This document shows, in pieces, positions 43,262 to 52,538 of a DNA stretch of 64,000 nucleotides. This stretch comes from Taibaiella sp965229095 (GTDB lineage: Bacteria > Bacteroidota > Bacteroidia > Chitinophagales > Chitinophagaceae), in contig OZ245855.1 in NCBI GenBank assembly GCA_965229095.1, positions 4,216,001-4,280,000 on the forward strand. Direction: 5' to 3'. The notes beneath the pieces are model-generated. The model was not told the DNA's origin. It saw nothing but the letters and a program-made list of their open reading frames with translations, and did not search any database. The position numbers and the translations under genes were made by a program. The number at the start of each line of letters is the position of its first letter. The stretch's first letter is position 1.

Positions 43262-43952
43262 CTGCCTTATTGTAGAAGATGAGCCTTTGGCTGCCGAAGT
43301 GATCCGGGATTACGTGGCGCAGGTGCCTTTCCTGGTACTCAAAGGCGTGTGCAGCGATGCGATCTATGCTATGGAAGTATTGCAGCGGGAACACATCGAT
43401 CTCATTTTCCTGGACCTACATTTGCCCAGGCTCAAAGGCTTTGAATTCCTGAATGCGCTCAAGGTCCGCCCGCAGGTCATTATCACTACGGCCTATCACG
43501 AGTATGCGCTCTCTGGCTACGAATACAATGTGCTCGACTACCTGCTGAAACCTATTGAATTCAGCCGCTTTATCACTGCGGTCAACAAATTGACGACCGG
43601 CGAAAAAGCAGGCGGAAGCCCGGTCGAAGAGCCGCTCCCGCAAGCAAGAACCTACCTTTTCTTTAATGTTAATAAAAGGAAAATAAAGATCTACTGCGAC
43701 GAAATCCTGTTTGTCGAAAGCCAGCGGGAGTATATTAAGATCTTTACGGCAAGTGGTGTGGTAACCACCAAAATGCAATTGCATAAAGTAGAAGAGCTAT
43801 TGTCGCCCGCGCATTTTTTACGGGTGCATCGCTCCTTTATCGTTGCCCGAAGTCGCATCGATTCCTTCACTGCAGTTGAAATAGATATACAAGGTCATTC
43901 CATCCCGATCGGAAGAAGCTATAAAGAATTGGTAGCTGCTTTGATGCTTTGA
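43248..43952 (+). CDS. LytTR-family response regulator
   Basis: This 234-residue regulator has a receiver domain with acidic residues EDE at 10-12 and phosphoacceptor D56 (FLDLHLP), KP near 103, then a LytTR DNA-binding domain (about 130-230; FVESQREYIKIF, FLRVHRSFIV). Targets are unknown. The mraZ promoter region starts after a gap of 135 bases, but no LytTR-type direct repeats were noticed there. Confidence 0.9.
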   Translation: MLHYNCLIVEDEPLAAEVIRDYVAQVPFLVLKGVCSDAIYAMEVLQREHIDLIFLDLHLPRLKGFEFLNALKVRPQVIITTAYHEYALSGYEYNVLDYLLKPIEFSRFITAVNKLTTGEKAGGSPVEEPLPQARTYLFFNVNKRKIKIYCDEILFVESQREYIKIFTASGVVTTKMQLHKVEELLSPAHFLRVHRSFIVARSRIDSFTAVEIDIQGHSIPIGRSYKELVAALML

Positions 43953-44087
43953 TCTTCCTTCCTTCATGCTTATCGCCCCTAAACCTGGGCTGCACCCACT
44001 TTATCCGCTCTGTAAAGCTGCTTTTATTGCACATAAAAAGCACGATTTTCACGATTTAGCATTTCCTTGCGCACATCTCTTTTCTGG

Positions 44088-44117
44088 TTATGCACATTTG
44101 AAATGTGTTTATCCACA
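44088..44117 (+). promoter_or_regulatory. Two DnaA-box matches upstream of mraZ
   Basis: TTATGCACA at 44088-44096 and TTATCCACA at 44109-44117 both fit the DnaA box TTATNCACA, in the same orientation and 21 bases apart. They lie in the 317-base gap between the LytTR regulator and mraZ. They could let DnaA affect dcw transcription. An origin is not indicated: no AT-rich unwinding module or dnaA/dnaN genes are visible. Confidence 0.45.
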
Positions 44118-44210
44118 ATTATTTAAACAAAAAACAGCCGAATTAACGGAAAGGTAATGCAGGCCTGCATTGCGGCCATTTTGATATGTGGAAAAAATAT
44201 TCAATAATTT

Positions 44211-44250
44211 CAAGTGGTAAATTGTGGGAAAATGTGTTATTTTGTGTCAA
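44211..44250 (+). promoter_or_regulatory. MraZ-box array: four 10-bp phased repeats
   Basis: Four blocks of NNNGTG[GT]NNN follow head to tail, with GTG at 44214, 44224, 44234 and 44244: CAAGTGGTAA, ATTGTGGGAA, AATGTGTTAT and TTTGTGTCAA. The array ends 19 bases before the mraZ ATG. It matches the known MraZ operator design of tandem 10-bp repeats around GTGG or GTGT. MraZ therefore probably binds here and controls its own operon. Confidence 0.75.
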
Positions 44251-44269
44251 ATTAGAACGAAAGCCTGTA

Positions 44270-44734
44270 ATGACAAGCCTTTTGGGTGAATATGAAGTAT
44301 CGATGGATGCGAAAGGACGCTTCCTCGTACCCTCGGGTTTCCGCAAGCAATTGCCGGAAGGGGAGGATACGCGCTTCATAATCAGCAGGGGATTGAACAA
44401 TATAGTGACGTTGTACCCCGAAAAAAGCTGGGAACAATTTGCGGCAAAGCTGTCCAGGCTTAACGAGTTCAACACCCAGGCCAGCACGCTTAAAAGAGTA
44501 TTGCTGGGGGGCGCCAGCCCGGTGGAGCTGGATTCGGCGGGTCGTTTGCTCGTTCCGAAATCACTGCAGGAATTTGCAGGCCTGAAAAAAGATTTGGTAT
44601 TCCTGGCAGTAGATAACAAGGTGGAAATTTGGGATAAAGATACTTATTACGAGCACATCAGGCAACAGAGCGCGAACCTGAACGAACTGGCCAACAGCGT
44701 ATTTGGTAACAGCTTTATGGATCCTTTCCAATAG
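44270..44734 (+). CDS. mraZ: MraZ, transcriptional regulator of the dcw cluster
   Basis: The ATG at 44270 gives 154 residues with two AbrB-like repeats, each with a D-x-[KA]-GR motif: MDAKGRFLVPSGFR and LDSAGRLLVPKSLQ. MraZ forms ring-shaped oligomers that bind repeats upstream of its own gene. The frame is open to an ATG at 44186, but this would include the operator array and has no family support. It is the first gene of the 16-kb division operon. Confidence 0.95.
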   Translation: MTSLLGEYEVSMDAKGRFLVPSGFRKQLPEGEDTRFIISRGLNNIVTLYPEKSWEQFAAKLSRLNEFNTQASTLKRVLLGGASPVELDSAGRLLVPKSLQEFAGLKKDLVFLAVDNKVEIWDKDTYYEHIRQQSANLNELANSVFGNSFMDPFQ

Positions 44735-44777
44735 TAACAAGCCCAAGAATTGACCTGTACCTTATATAACAGTATCC

Positions 44778-45686
44778 ATGAGTGAACTTTCCCATTATCA
44801 TACTTCCGTATTGCTGCATGAGTCGGTAGACGCATTGAACATAAAAGAAGACGGTATATATGTGGATGGCACTTTTGGTGGAGGCGGACACAGCAGGGAG
44901 ATATTGAAACGCCTGGGCAAAAAAGGAAGACTGATCGCATTCGATCACGATAAAGATGCCTGGAAAAACCTGCCCGACGACCGGCGCATCTTATTGGTGA
45001 AGGAAAACTTCCGGTACCTGCGTCGCTTTTTGCAGTTGCATAAAGTACCAAAGGTCGATGGTATATTGGCCGATCTTGGGGTAAGCTCTTTCCAATTCGA
45101 TACCGCCGAACGTGGATTCTCCATAAGGTTCGATGCGCCCCTGGATATGCGTATGGACGACCGCGCCGATTTTACCGCAGCCGACCTGATCCGCGAATAC
45201 AGCGAAGAGCAATTGCACCGCATACTGGAGCAGTACGGAGAAGTAAGGAATGCAAAGACCCTGGCGAAGACCATCGTCGAAGGCCGGAAGAAAATGAAGG
45301 TGCATACGATCGATAGCTTTAAGGACCTGATCGGCGATTGTATCAAAGGCAACCCGAACCGCTACCTGGCACAGGTGTTCCAGGCCCTCAGGATAGAAGT
45401 GAATAAAGAGATGGAGGTATTGCAGGATTTTTTACAACAAACCCCGCGATGCCTCAAGCCCGGTGGCAGACTGGCTGTTATCACCTTCCATTCGCTGGAA
45501 GACCGTATGGTAAAGCAGTTTATGAAGAGAGGTACCCTGGAGCCGGAACAACAGACCGATCCTTTTGGCCGAAGCCTTTTTGAAAACCCCTTTAAAGTGC
45601 TTAAAGATGTGGTTCCTTCGGAGGAAGAGCTGAAAGCCAATAACCGGTCGAGGAGCGCGAGATTGAGGATAGCAGAAAAATTATAA
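44778..45686 (+). CDS. rsmH: 16S rRNA (cytosine-1402-N4)-methyltransferase RsmH
   Basis: This 302-residue SAM enzyme methylates C1402 of 16S rRNA at the ribosomal P site. The SAM-binding motif is VDGTFGGGGHSREIL. LADLGVSSFQFD, RGFSIRFDAPLDMRMD and VITFHSLEDRMVKQF are further signatures. Length is typical. It follows mraZ by 43 bases, the common dcw order. Confidence 0.96.
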   Translation: MSELSHYHTSVLLHESVDALNIKEDGIYVDGTFGGGGHSREILKRLGKKGRLIAFDHDKDAWKNLPDDRRILLVKENFRYLRRFLQLHKVPKVDGILADLGVSSFQFDTAERGFSIRFDAPLDMRMDDRADFTAADLIREYSEEQLHRILEQYGEVRNAKTLAKTIVEGRKKMKVHTIDSFKDLIGDCIKGNPNRYLAQVFQALRIEVNKEMEVLQDFLQQTPRCLKPGGRLAVITFHSLEDRMVKQFMKRGTLEPEQQTDPFGRSLFENPFKVLKDVVPSEEELKANNRSRSARLRIAEKL

Positions 45687-45735
45687 AACCCCGCCCGCAA
45701 GGCCACGAGGTTATCGCATAGTAAACAAAAGAACA

Positions 45736-46203
45736 GTGAGCGGCAACAAATTAAATACCGGCAATGCCATGGCGGCAACAGAAGAGCAGGAAGCTCCTGT
45801 TGCCGAACCCGTATTGACGGCCCAGCCTGTAGCAGATTCCGCCGGTCCGCAACCGGCGCCTGCAACCCCGCCCATATCGAAATGGGGAAGCTGGAAAGAC
45901 ATCGTGGACCGCATCTCTTACCAGGGTATCGTGCGCAATATGCCTTACCTCATGTTCCTTACCTTATTGTGTATCCTGTATATCACCAACAACAACAGGG
46001 CTATTTCCCTTACCCGGAGCATCAATAATAAGGGCAAAGAATTAAAAGAATTGCACTGGCGCTACCTGGATGTGCAATCCCGGCTTATGTTCCAGACATC
46101 CGAAACACAACTGATTCCCAAGGCCGCCACCATAGGCTTAAAGCCCCTGGACAAACCGGCTTTCGAGATCAAAGTAAAAGTACCCGTAAAAACAGAAGAA
46201 TAA
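45736..46203 (+). CDS. ftsL: FtsL-like cell division protein
   Basis: This 155-residue protein has an Ala/Pro-rich cytosolic tail of about 70 residues, one membrane helix (about 80-94, NMPYLMFLTLLCILYI) and a short periplasmic coiled region (IKNKGKELKE-like, here INNKGKELKELHWRYLD). FtsL pairs with FtsB/FtsQ to regulate FtsWI. The likely start is GTG at 45736; an ATG at 45769 is a shorter option. Sequence is weakly conserved, so position between rsmH and ftsI supports the call. Confidence 0.82.
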   Translation: MSGNKLNTGNAMAATEEQEAPVAEPVLTAQPVADSAGPQPAPATPPISKWGSWKDIVDRISYQGIVRNMPYLMFLTLLCILYITNNNRAISLTRSINNKGKELKELHWRYLDVQSRLMFQTSETQLIPKAATIGLKPLDKPAFEIKVKVPVKTEE

Positions 46204-46227
46204 ATAAAGTTCAGTACCGCTTCATTA

Positions 46228-48315
46228 ATGGACGTAAAACGCGACATACGATTCAGAGTATACCTTTCCTTTACCGGCATAGTAGTGCTGGCAGTGGCGA
46301 TCATTGTCAAAGCATTGCTGATACAGGTAAGCGAAGGCGACGAGTTGCGGGCCCAGGCCGAAGAAGCGCATACCAAAAAAGAGACTCTGTTCCCCGAACG
46401 GGGCAATATCTATTCCGAAGACGGTACCCTGCTTTCTTCCACGATACCGCAGTTCGATCTTCGGGTCGATTTCAAGGCTATTAATAAAGATACTTTCAAG
46501 CAGTATGTGGATACCCTGTCGCAATGCATGGCCGGGCTGTTCCAGGATGCTTCGGCCGATGATTACAAAAGGCAACTGAAAACGGCATTCAACAACAAAG
46601 ACCGTTATTGGCTCATTAAAAAGAATGCTGCCTATTATCAATACCAGGCCGTGCGCAATTTCCCTGTGTTCAATAAAGGGAAAAATAAAGGCGGCTTTAT
46701 TGCCGAGCCACGTTCCCGCAGGGTAAATCCTTATGGTATCCTGGCTTACCGTACGATAGGCCTCTGGCGCGAGAATGCGGATAACATAGGCCTGGAAAAG
46801 AAATACGATTCTGTGTTATGTGGCAAAGAAGGCACCCGGATCATCCGTAAAGTAACGGGCGGTACCTGGATGCCGATCGAAGGCTCGGAAGTAGACCCCA
46901 TCAATGGTAAAGACATCGTAACTACGATCGATATTAACATACAGGATGCCGCCGAGCATGCTTTGATGGAAGTGCTCACCAAGAACAACTGCCAGTACGG
47001 AACGGCCATCGTGATGGAAGTAAAGACCGGTAAGATAAGGGCTCTGGCCAACTTGGGCAGGCAGGCCGATGGCAGCTATTGGGAAGACTTCAACTATGCC
47101 CTTATCCCTACGGAGCCGGGCTCTACCTTCAAACTGATGTCCCTGTATTCCTTGCTGGAAGACGGTTATGTGACCATCAACGATAATGTGAATGCGCAAG
47201 GCGGCGTTGCCGTTTTTGGCAACCAACGCGTGGTCGACGATCACCACGGCCTGGGCGTGATCTCGATCAAAAAAGCTTTTGCGATGTCATCGAATGTGGC
47301 CTTTGCCAAACTGGTCAACCAGTATTACCACAACGATCCGATGAAGTACATCGCGCACCTGCAAAAGCTGCAATTGAACAAGAAGACAGGTATCGACCTT
47401 ACAGGTGAACGTGGTCCGATGATCAAAACGACGCAGAGCAAAAGCTGGAACAAAGTAACCTCTTTGCCCTGGATCGGTTATGGTTACGAAAGCCTGATCA
47501 CGCCATTGCACACTTGTATGGTGTATAACGCGGTGGCCAACAACGGTAAGCTGATGAAGCCTTACCTGGTAAGCGCGATCGAAGAATACGGATTGCCCGT
47601 GCAGGAATTCAAGCCTGTAGTATTGGTAGAGAATATCGGCAAGCCATCGACCATAAGTCAGATGCAGCAGGCGATGCGTGCTGTGGTGGAAGAAGGTACA
47701 GCCAAAGGGATCAAGTCGCCTTATTATACCGCTGCCGGTAAAACCGGTACCGCGCAGGTAGCCGATAAAGGCATCTCTTATGCCGATGGCGTAAGACAAG
47801 GTTCTTTCGTCGGCTATTTTCCTTATGAAAAACCGGAATACACCATTGCGGTAGTAGTAAGGTCCACGCCGCATGGCGCTTACTATGGCGCAGTAGTCGG
47901 CGCCCCGGTATTTAAAACGATAGCCGATAAGCTGTACGCAAGCCACATAGGCGGCTGGAAAGCGCCTGCCGATTCACTGATCAAGCAAAGAAGCGTCATT
48001 GCCAAGAAGAGCACCGGTAACAACCTGGATGAAGTAATGGCCGTGCTGGGCCTGCCTGTTCCGGCCACAGGCAGTTGGAATGGCATCGTGAACCTGCAGA
48101 CCGATTCCAGCGGTAAGTATGCTTTACGTAAAGTGGAAACAGTAAAGAATATGGTGCCTGATGTAAACGGCATGGGTCTGAAGGACGCTTTGTTTATCCT
48201 GGAAAATTCAGGCATGCAGGTCAGCATCAGCGGGAATGGGAAAGTGGTTTCCCAATCGGTACCTGCCGGCAACAAGATCATTAAAGGACAAAGAATACAT
48301 ATACAACTCGGTTAA
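46228..48315 (+). CDS. ftsI: Septal penicillin-binding protein FtsI/PBP3 with PASTA domain
   Basis: This 695-residue transpeptidase cross-links septal peptidoglycan. A membrane helix (about 10-30) is followed by the dimerisation domain (ERGNIYSEDGTLLSSTIPQ). The transpeptidase has active serine in EPGSTFKL, SSN at MSSNVAFAKL and KTG in AAGKTGTAQ. A single C-terminal PASTA domain (about 635-695; VPDVNGMGLKDALFILENSG) is present. It lies 24 bases after ftsL. Confidence 0.94.
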   Translation: MDVKRDIRFRVYLSFTGIVVLAVAIIVKALLIQVSEGDELRAQAEEAHTKKETLFPERGNIYSEDGTLLSSTIPQFDLRVDFKAINKDTFKQYVDTLSQCMAGLFQDASADDYKRQLKTAFNNKDRYWLIKKNAAYYQYQAVRNFPVFNKGKNKGGFIAEPRSRRVNPYGILAYRTIGLWRENADNIGLEKKYDSVLCGKEGTRIIRKVTGGTWMPIEGSEVDPINGKDIVTTIDINIQDAAEHALMEVLTKNNCQYGTAIVMEVKTGKIRALANLGRQADGSYWEDFNYALIPTEPGSTFKLMSLYSLLEDGYVTINDNVNAQGGVAVFGNQRVVDDHHGLGVISIKKAFAMSSNVAFAKLVNQYYHNDPMKYIAHLQKLQLNKKTGIDLTGERGPMIKTTQSKSWNKVTSLPWIGYGYESLITPLHTCMVYNAVANNGKLMKPYLVSAIEEYGLPVQEFKPVVLVENIGKPSTISQMQQAMRAVVEEGTAKGIKSPYYTAAGKTGTAQVADKGISYADGVRQGSFVGYFPYEKPEYTIAVVVRSTPHGAYYGAVVGAPVFKTIADKLYASHIGGWKAPADSLIKQRSVIAKKSTGNNLDEVMAVLGLPVPATGSWNGIVNLQTDSSGKYALRKVETVKNMVPDVNGMGLKDALFILENSGMQVSISGNGKVVSQSVPAGNKIIKGQRIHIQLG

Positions 48316-48343
48316 TAAAGCGATACAGAACTTCAATCAGCAG

Positions 48344-49807
48344 ATGAAAAGCTTACAGGAAATATTGAAAGCGGTGAGCACCTTACAGGTCATTGGTAAC
48401 AGTGCTGTGCAGGTGAATGCCCTTACTATCGATTCCCGTAAAGCTGTTCCGGGCACTTTGTTCTTTGCACAAAAAGGAACCCTGACCGACGGTCACCGCT
48501 TTATAGACCAGGTGATCGAAGCCGGAGCTGTGGCCATCATCTGCGAAACCCTGCCCGCGACACTTTCGGATAATGTATGCTATGTGCAGGTAGCCGATGT
48601 AGCGGCCGTGGTCGGTATCGTTGCGGCAGCCTTTTACGACCAGCCCTCGGCCGGAATGAAGGTAGTAGGTGTAACCGGTACCAATGGTAAAACAACGGTG
48701 GCAACGCTGCTGTACCAATTGTTCAAAGCCCTGGGTCATACCTGTGGCCTGGTGTCTACGGTACAAAACTATATCGGTGATGTAGTGGTGCCTGCAACCC
48801 ATACCACGCCCGATCCGGTAAGCCTGCAAGGCCTGTTCCGCAGTATGGCCGATGCCGGTTGCAGCCATGTATTTATGGAAGTAAGCTCCCATGCGATACA
48901 CCAGCACCGCATAGCCGGGATCGATTTCGACGGAGGCATTTTTACCAATATTACCCACGATCACCTGGATTATCATGGTACGTTCGACGAGTATATCCGG
49001 GTAAAGAAAATGTTCTTTGACGGTCTTAATAAAAAAGCCTTTGCCCTTACCAATGCCGACGATAAACGAGGCATGGTAATGCTGCAGAATACCAAAGCCG
49101 ATAAACGGACTTATTCGCTGCGGGTACCGGCTGACTTCAAAGGCAAAGTGCTGGAGAACGACCTGGACGGCTTGCAGATGAATGTGAACAAGACCGATGT
49201 ACACTTCAGGCTGAGCGGGCTGTTCAATGCCTATAACCTGCTGGCTGTGTTCGGTGCTGCCACGCTGATGGGCGAAGACAAAATGGAAGTGTTGTCGATA
49301 TTAAGCGATATGAAAGGAGCGGCGGGAAGATTTGAAACCTATCGTTCGGCTAAGGAAAGAGTGCTGGGCATTGTAGACTATGCCCATACGCCCGATGCCT
49401 TGCTGAATGTGCTGGCTACCATCAAGCAGTTTGCCGGTCAGCGACAGATCATTACGGTGGTAGGCTGCGGCGGCGACCGGGATAAAACCAAGCGCCCGGT
49501 AATGGCACAGGTGGCCTGCGAGCATAGCGATAAAGTGATCCTTACGGCCGATAACCCCAGGAGCGAAGATCCCGAAGCGATCCTGAACGAGATGGAGAGC
49601 GGCCTCACTTTTGCCCAAAAAAGAAAAGTACTGCGGATAACAGATCGTAAGGAAGCGATCAAAACGGCTTGCACGTTGGCGGGAGAAGACGATGTGATCC
49701 TGATCGCAGGCAAGGGACACGAGACCTACCAGGAAATAAAAGGAGTAAGGCACCATTTTGACGATAAGGAAGTGCTGTTGGAAATGTTTGCCTTGCTGGA
49801 AAAATAA
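48344..49807 (+). CDS. murE: UDP-N-acetylmuramoyl-tripeptide synthetase MurE
   Basis: From ATG 48344 this gives 487 residues. MurE adds the third residue, meso-diaminopimelate in most Bacteroidota, to UDP-MurNAc-L-Ala-D-Glu. The ATP loop is GVTGTNGKTTVA. The C-terminal domain has DNPRSEDPEAI, the usual mDAP-specific motif DNPR. The frame is open back to 48236 inside ftsI, but the internal ATG fits the family. Twenty-eight bases separate it from ftsI. Confidence 0.95.
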   Translation: MKSLQEILKAVSTLQVIGNSAVQVNALTIDSRKAVPGTLFFAQKGTLTDGHRFIDQVIEAGAVAIICETLPATLSDNVCYVQVADVAAVVGIVAAAFYDQPSAGMKVVGVTGTNGKTTVATLLYQLFKALGHTCGLVSTVQNYIGDVVVPATHTTPDPVSLQGLFRSMADAGCSHVFMEVSSHAIHQHRIAGIDFDGGIFTNITHDHLDYHGTFDEYIRVKKMFFDGLNKKAFALTNADDKRGMVMLQNTKADKRTYSLRVPADFKGKVLENDLDGLQMNVNKTDVHFRLSGLFNAYNLLAVFGAATLMGEDKMEVLSILSDMKGAAGRFETYRSAKERVLGIVDYAHTPDALLNVLATIKQFAGQRQIITVVGCGGDRDKTKRPVMAQVACEHSDKVILTADNPRSEDPEAILNEMESGLTFAQKRKVLRITDRKEAIKTACTLAGEDDVILIAGKGHETYQEIKGVRHHFDDKEVLLEMFALLEK

Positions 49808-49844
49808 GGAACCAGGTAATACTAATTAATAAACACAGGAATAC

Positions 49845-51116
49845 ATGCTGTACTATTTATTCAAATACTTAAGAGATGAATTCGGACTATCCGGCGCGGG
49901 GTTGTTTCAGTACATCACTTTTCGTGCAGGTATGGCTGTAGTGTTGTCGCTGGTGATTACCCTTATCTTCGGTAAAAGACTGATCCGGTTCCTGCAGCGC
50001 AAGCAGATAGGCGAGACCATCCGTGACCTGGGCCTGCAGGGCGAAGAAGCGAAACGTGGTACTCCTACTATGGGTGGCCTTATCATCATCGCGGGGATCA
50101 TTATTCCTACCCTGATCTTTGCCCGGATAGAGAATGTGTACATCTTAATGATGCTGCTCTCTACCGTATGGCTGGGCTTGATCGGCTTCCTGGATGATTA
50201 TATCAAAGTATTCAAGAAAAATAAAGAGGGTTTGGCGGGAAGGTTCAAGATACTGGGCCAGGTAGGATTGGGTATCATTATCGGGTTTACCATGTACTAC
50301 AATCAGCATGTGGTCACCACCCGGGAAATAAAAGAAGGGCAGCCTATACTGTACAACAAATCGGAAACCATAGCCGGTAAGCCTTATGCCCGGCTCGATG
50401 AGCAAGGTAATGTGCATAACTATGTACAAGTGCAGGCTACCGTAACCACAGTGCCGTTCTCCAAGAACCATGAGCTGAGCTATGCGAAGATCGCTTCCAT
50501 TTTTGGCGAAGGGGCGGTAGGCTGGTTAACGCCTACTATCTATATCTTGTTTGTGATCATCATCATTACGGCAGTGTCCAACGGGGCTAATATCACGGAT
50601 GGTATCGATGGCCTGGCAACCGGTACATCGGCTATTGCAGGCCTGGCTTTCGGTGTGTTCGCCTACTTGTCGGGCAACTACATTTTTGCCAGTTACCTCA
50701 ACATCATGCATATTCCCAACCTGGGTGAGCTGTCCATATTTGTAGGCGCTTTTGTAGGCGCTTGTATCGGGTTCTTATGGTACAACTCTTACCCGGCGCA
50801 GGTTTTCATGGGCGATACAGGTAGCCTGGCCCTGGGCGGGATCATTGCTTCGCTGGCGATCATCGTGCGTAAGGAATTGCTGATCCCGATCATCTGCGGC
50901 GTATTCCTGGTAGAGAACTTATCCGTAATGCTGCAGGTAAGCTATTTTAAATACACCAAAAAGAAGTACGGGGAAGGCAGGCGTATCCTGAAGATGTCGC
51001 CGCTGCACCACCATTACCAGAAATTGGGCTATCATGAAAGTAAGATCGTTACCCGCTTCTGGATCATTGGTATCATACTGGTCGTGTTTAGTGTCGTATC
51101 CCTGAAAATTCAATAA
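49845..51116 (+). CDS. mraY: Phospho-N-acetylmuramoyl-pentapeptide transferase MraY
   Basis: This 423-residue membrane enzyme makes lipid I on undecaprenyl phosphate. Ten membrane helices are predicted, with catalytic blocks FLDDYIKV, ANITDGIDGLATG, VFMGDTGSLALGG and the MSPLHHHYQKLG loop. It has about 60 extra residues between helices relative to E. coli (around residues 145-215), a feature I associate with Bacteroidota MraY. It begins 37 bases after murE. Confidence 0.95.
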   Translation: MLYYLFKYLRDEFGLSGAGLFQYITFRAGMAVVLSLVITLIFGKRLIRFLQRKQIGETIRDLGLQGEEAKRGTPTMGGLIIIAGIIIPTLIFARIENVYILMMLLSTVWLGLIGFLDDYIKVFKKNKEGLAGRFKILGQVGLGIIIGFTMYYNQHVVTTREIKEGQPILYNKSETIAGKPYARLDEQGNVHNYVQVQATVTTVPFSKNHELSYAKIASIFGEGAVGWLTPTIYILFVIIIITAVSNGANITDGIDGLATGTSAIAGLAFGVFAYLSGNYIFASYLNIMHIPNLGELSIFVGAFVGACIGFLWYNSYPAQVFMGDTGSLALGGIIASLAIIVRKELLIPIICGVFLVENLSVMLQVSYFKYTKKKYGEGRRILKMSPLHHHYQKLGYHESKIVTRFWIIGIILVVFSVVSLKIQ

Positions 51117-51124
51117 CCGTAATT

Positions 51125-52483
51125 ATGCAAAGGAGCTATAACAACATCGTGGTATTGGGAGCGGGCGAAAGTGGTAATGGTGCGGCGATACTGGCAAAAC
51201 GTAAAGGCATCCCGGTTTTTGTATCGGATTACGGGACAATAAAAGAGCATTACAAACAAGAGCTGATAACGGAGGGGATCGATTTTGAAGAGGGTGGACA
51301 CACCAAAGAAAGAATACTGGCAGCCGACCTGATCATCAAAAGCCCGGGCATACCGGAGAAAGCGCCGCTGATCAAAGAGCTGAGGGCTGCAGGAAAAGAG
51401 ATCATCAGTGAAATAGAGTTCGGGTATTGGTATAAAGGAGAGAGCAAGATCATTGCCATAACGGGAAGTAACGGGAAAAGCACCACGACAAGCTTATTGT
51501 ATCACCTGTTGAAGAATGCAGAACTGGATGTGTCGATGGTAGGTAATATAGGCATCAGCTTTGCGAAACAAGTAGCCTTGAAGCCCACGGCCTGGTATGT
51601 GATGGAGATCAGCAGTTTTCAGCTGGACGATATAAAGGACTTCAGACCGGAGATAGGCATATTGCTCAACATTACGCCCGATCATCTGGACCGTTACGAT
51701 TACAAGTTTGAAAATTATATAGCATCAAAATTCAGAATAGCCAAAAACCAGGAAGCCGATGATCTGCTGATCGTGAATACCGACGACCCGGAGATCAAAG
51801 CATACTTAGCCCAGCATACAATAAAACCGAAATTAATACCCATAACGATGAGCGAACAAAATTTAACCCAGGACGAAGGAGCTTTTATGAAGGATGAAGA
51901 ATTACACCTGAAGTACAAGGGGGAAGATATGAACCTATCTATACACGACCTGGCCTTAAAGGGCAGGCACAACCAATATAATTCAATGGCCGCGGGAATT
52001 TCAGCAAGAGCAGCAGGTATCCGTAAAGAAAAAATAAGAGAAAGCTTTGCCACATTCGAAGGACTGGAGCACCGCCTGGAATTTGTCGCTACAATACGGG
52101 GCGTGGATTTTATCAACGACAGCAAAGGGACTAACCTGAATTCGGTATGGTTTGCATTGGAGAGCATGAAGCAACCGGTGGTATTGATCCTGGGTGGGCA
52201 AGATAAAGGCAACGACTACAACGAGATTATGGACCTGGTACAGGAAAAAGTAAGGGCCATCGTGTGTATGGGTGTGGATAATGCACCTATTCATAAAGCA
52301 TTTGAAAACGTAATTAAGAATATCGTGGATACCCACAGCGCTGTAGACGCCGTAAAAGCGGCTTATGCACTGGCCGAAAAAGGAGACGTGGTGCTGTTGT
52401 CGCCAGGTTGTGCCAGCTTCGACCTGTTTAAAAATTATGAAGACAGGGGTACCCAATTCAAGCAAGCCGTAAGAGAATTGTAA
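51125..52483 (+). CDS. murD: UDP-N-acetylmuramoylalanine--D-glutamate ligase MurD
   Basis: This 452-residue ligase adds D-glutamate to UDP-MurNAc-L-alanine. Features are the N-terminal UDP-binding loop VLGAGESGNGAA, ATP loop ITGSNGKSTTTS, EISSFQLDD, HRLEFV and NDSKGTNLNS. Length is normal. Only eight bases separate it from mraY, so it is likely coupled. Confidence 0.95.
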   Translation: MQRSYNNIVVLGAGESGNGAAILAKRKGIPVFVSDYGTIKEHYKQELITEGIDFEEGGHTKERILAADLIIKSPGIPEKAPLIKELRAAGKEIISEIEFGYWYKGESKIIAITGSNGKSTTTSLLYHLLKNAELDVSMVGNIGISFAKQVALKPTAWYVMEISSFQLDDIKDFRPEIGILLNITPDHLDRYDYKFENYIASKFRIAKNQEADDLLIVNTDDPEIKAYLAQHTIKPKLIPITMSEQNLTQDEGAFMKDEELHLKYKGEDMNLSIHDLALKGRHNQYNSMAAGISARAAGIRKEKIRESFATFEGLEHRLEFVATIRGVDFINDSKGTNLNSVWFALESMKQPVVLILGGQDKGNDYNEIMDLVQEKVRAIVCMGVDNAPIHKAFENVIKNIVDTHSAVDAVKAAYALAEKGDVVLLSPGCASFDLFKNYEDRGTQFKQAVREL

Positions 52484-52485
52484 CA

Positions 52486-52537
52486 ACATCCGATATCAAG
52501 TAACTGATATCTGACGTCTAATATCTAACATCTAACA
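52486..52537. repeat. Short degenerate repeat in the murD-ftsW gap
   Basis: The 55-base gap is built of near-copies of ATATCTGACG, TCTAATATCTAAC and ATCTAAC with GATATC twice. It looks like a simple-sequence expansion. It lies directly before the ftsW ATG and may affect its translation. Confidence 0.4.
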
Positions 52538-52538
52538 A

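Noticed and set aside
44041..44160. Replication origin at the DnaA boxes
   Set aside because: Only two good boxes, no dnaA, dnaN or gidA nearby and no clear unwinding region.
44186..44269. Upstream extension of mraZ
   Set aside because: MraZ proteins start at the MTSLLGEYE-type N-terminus; the extension would encode the operator repeats.
48236..48343. Upstream extension of murE into ftsI
   Set aside because: The ATG at 48344 fits family length; the extension overlaps the PASTA domain of ftsI.
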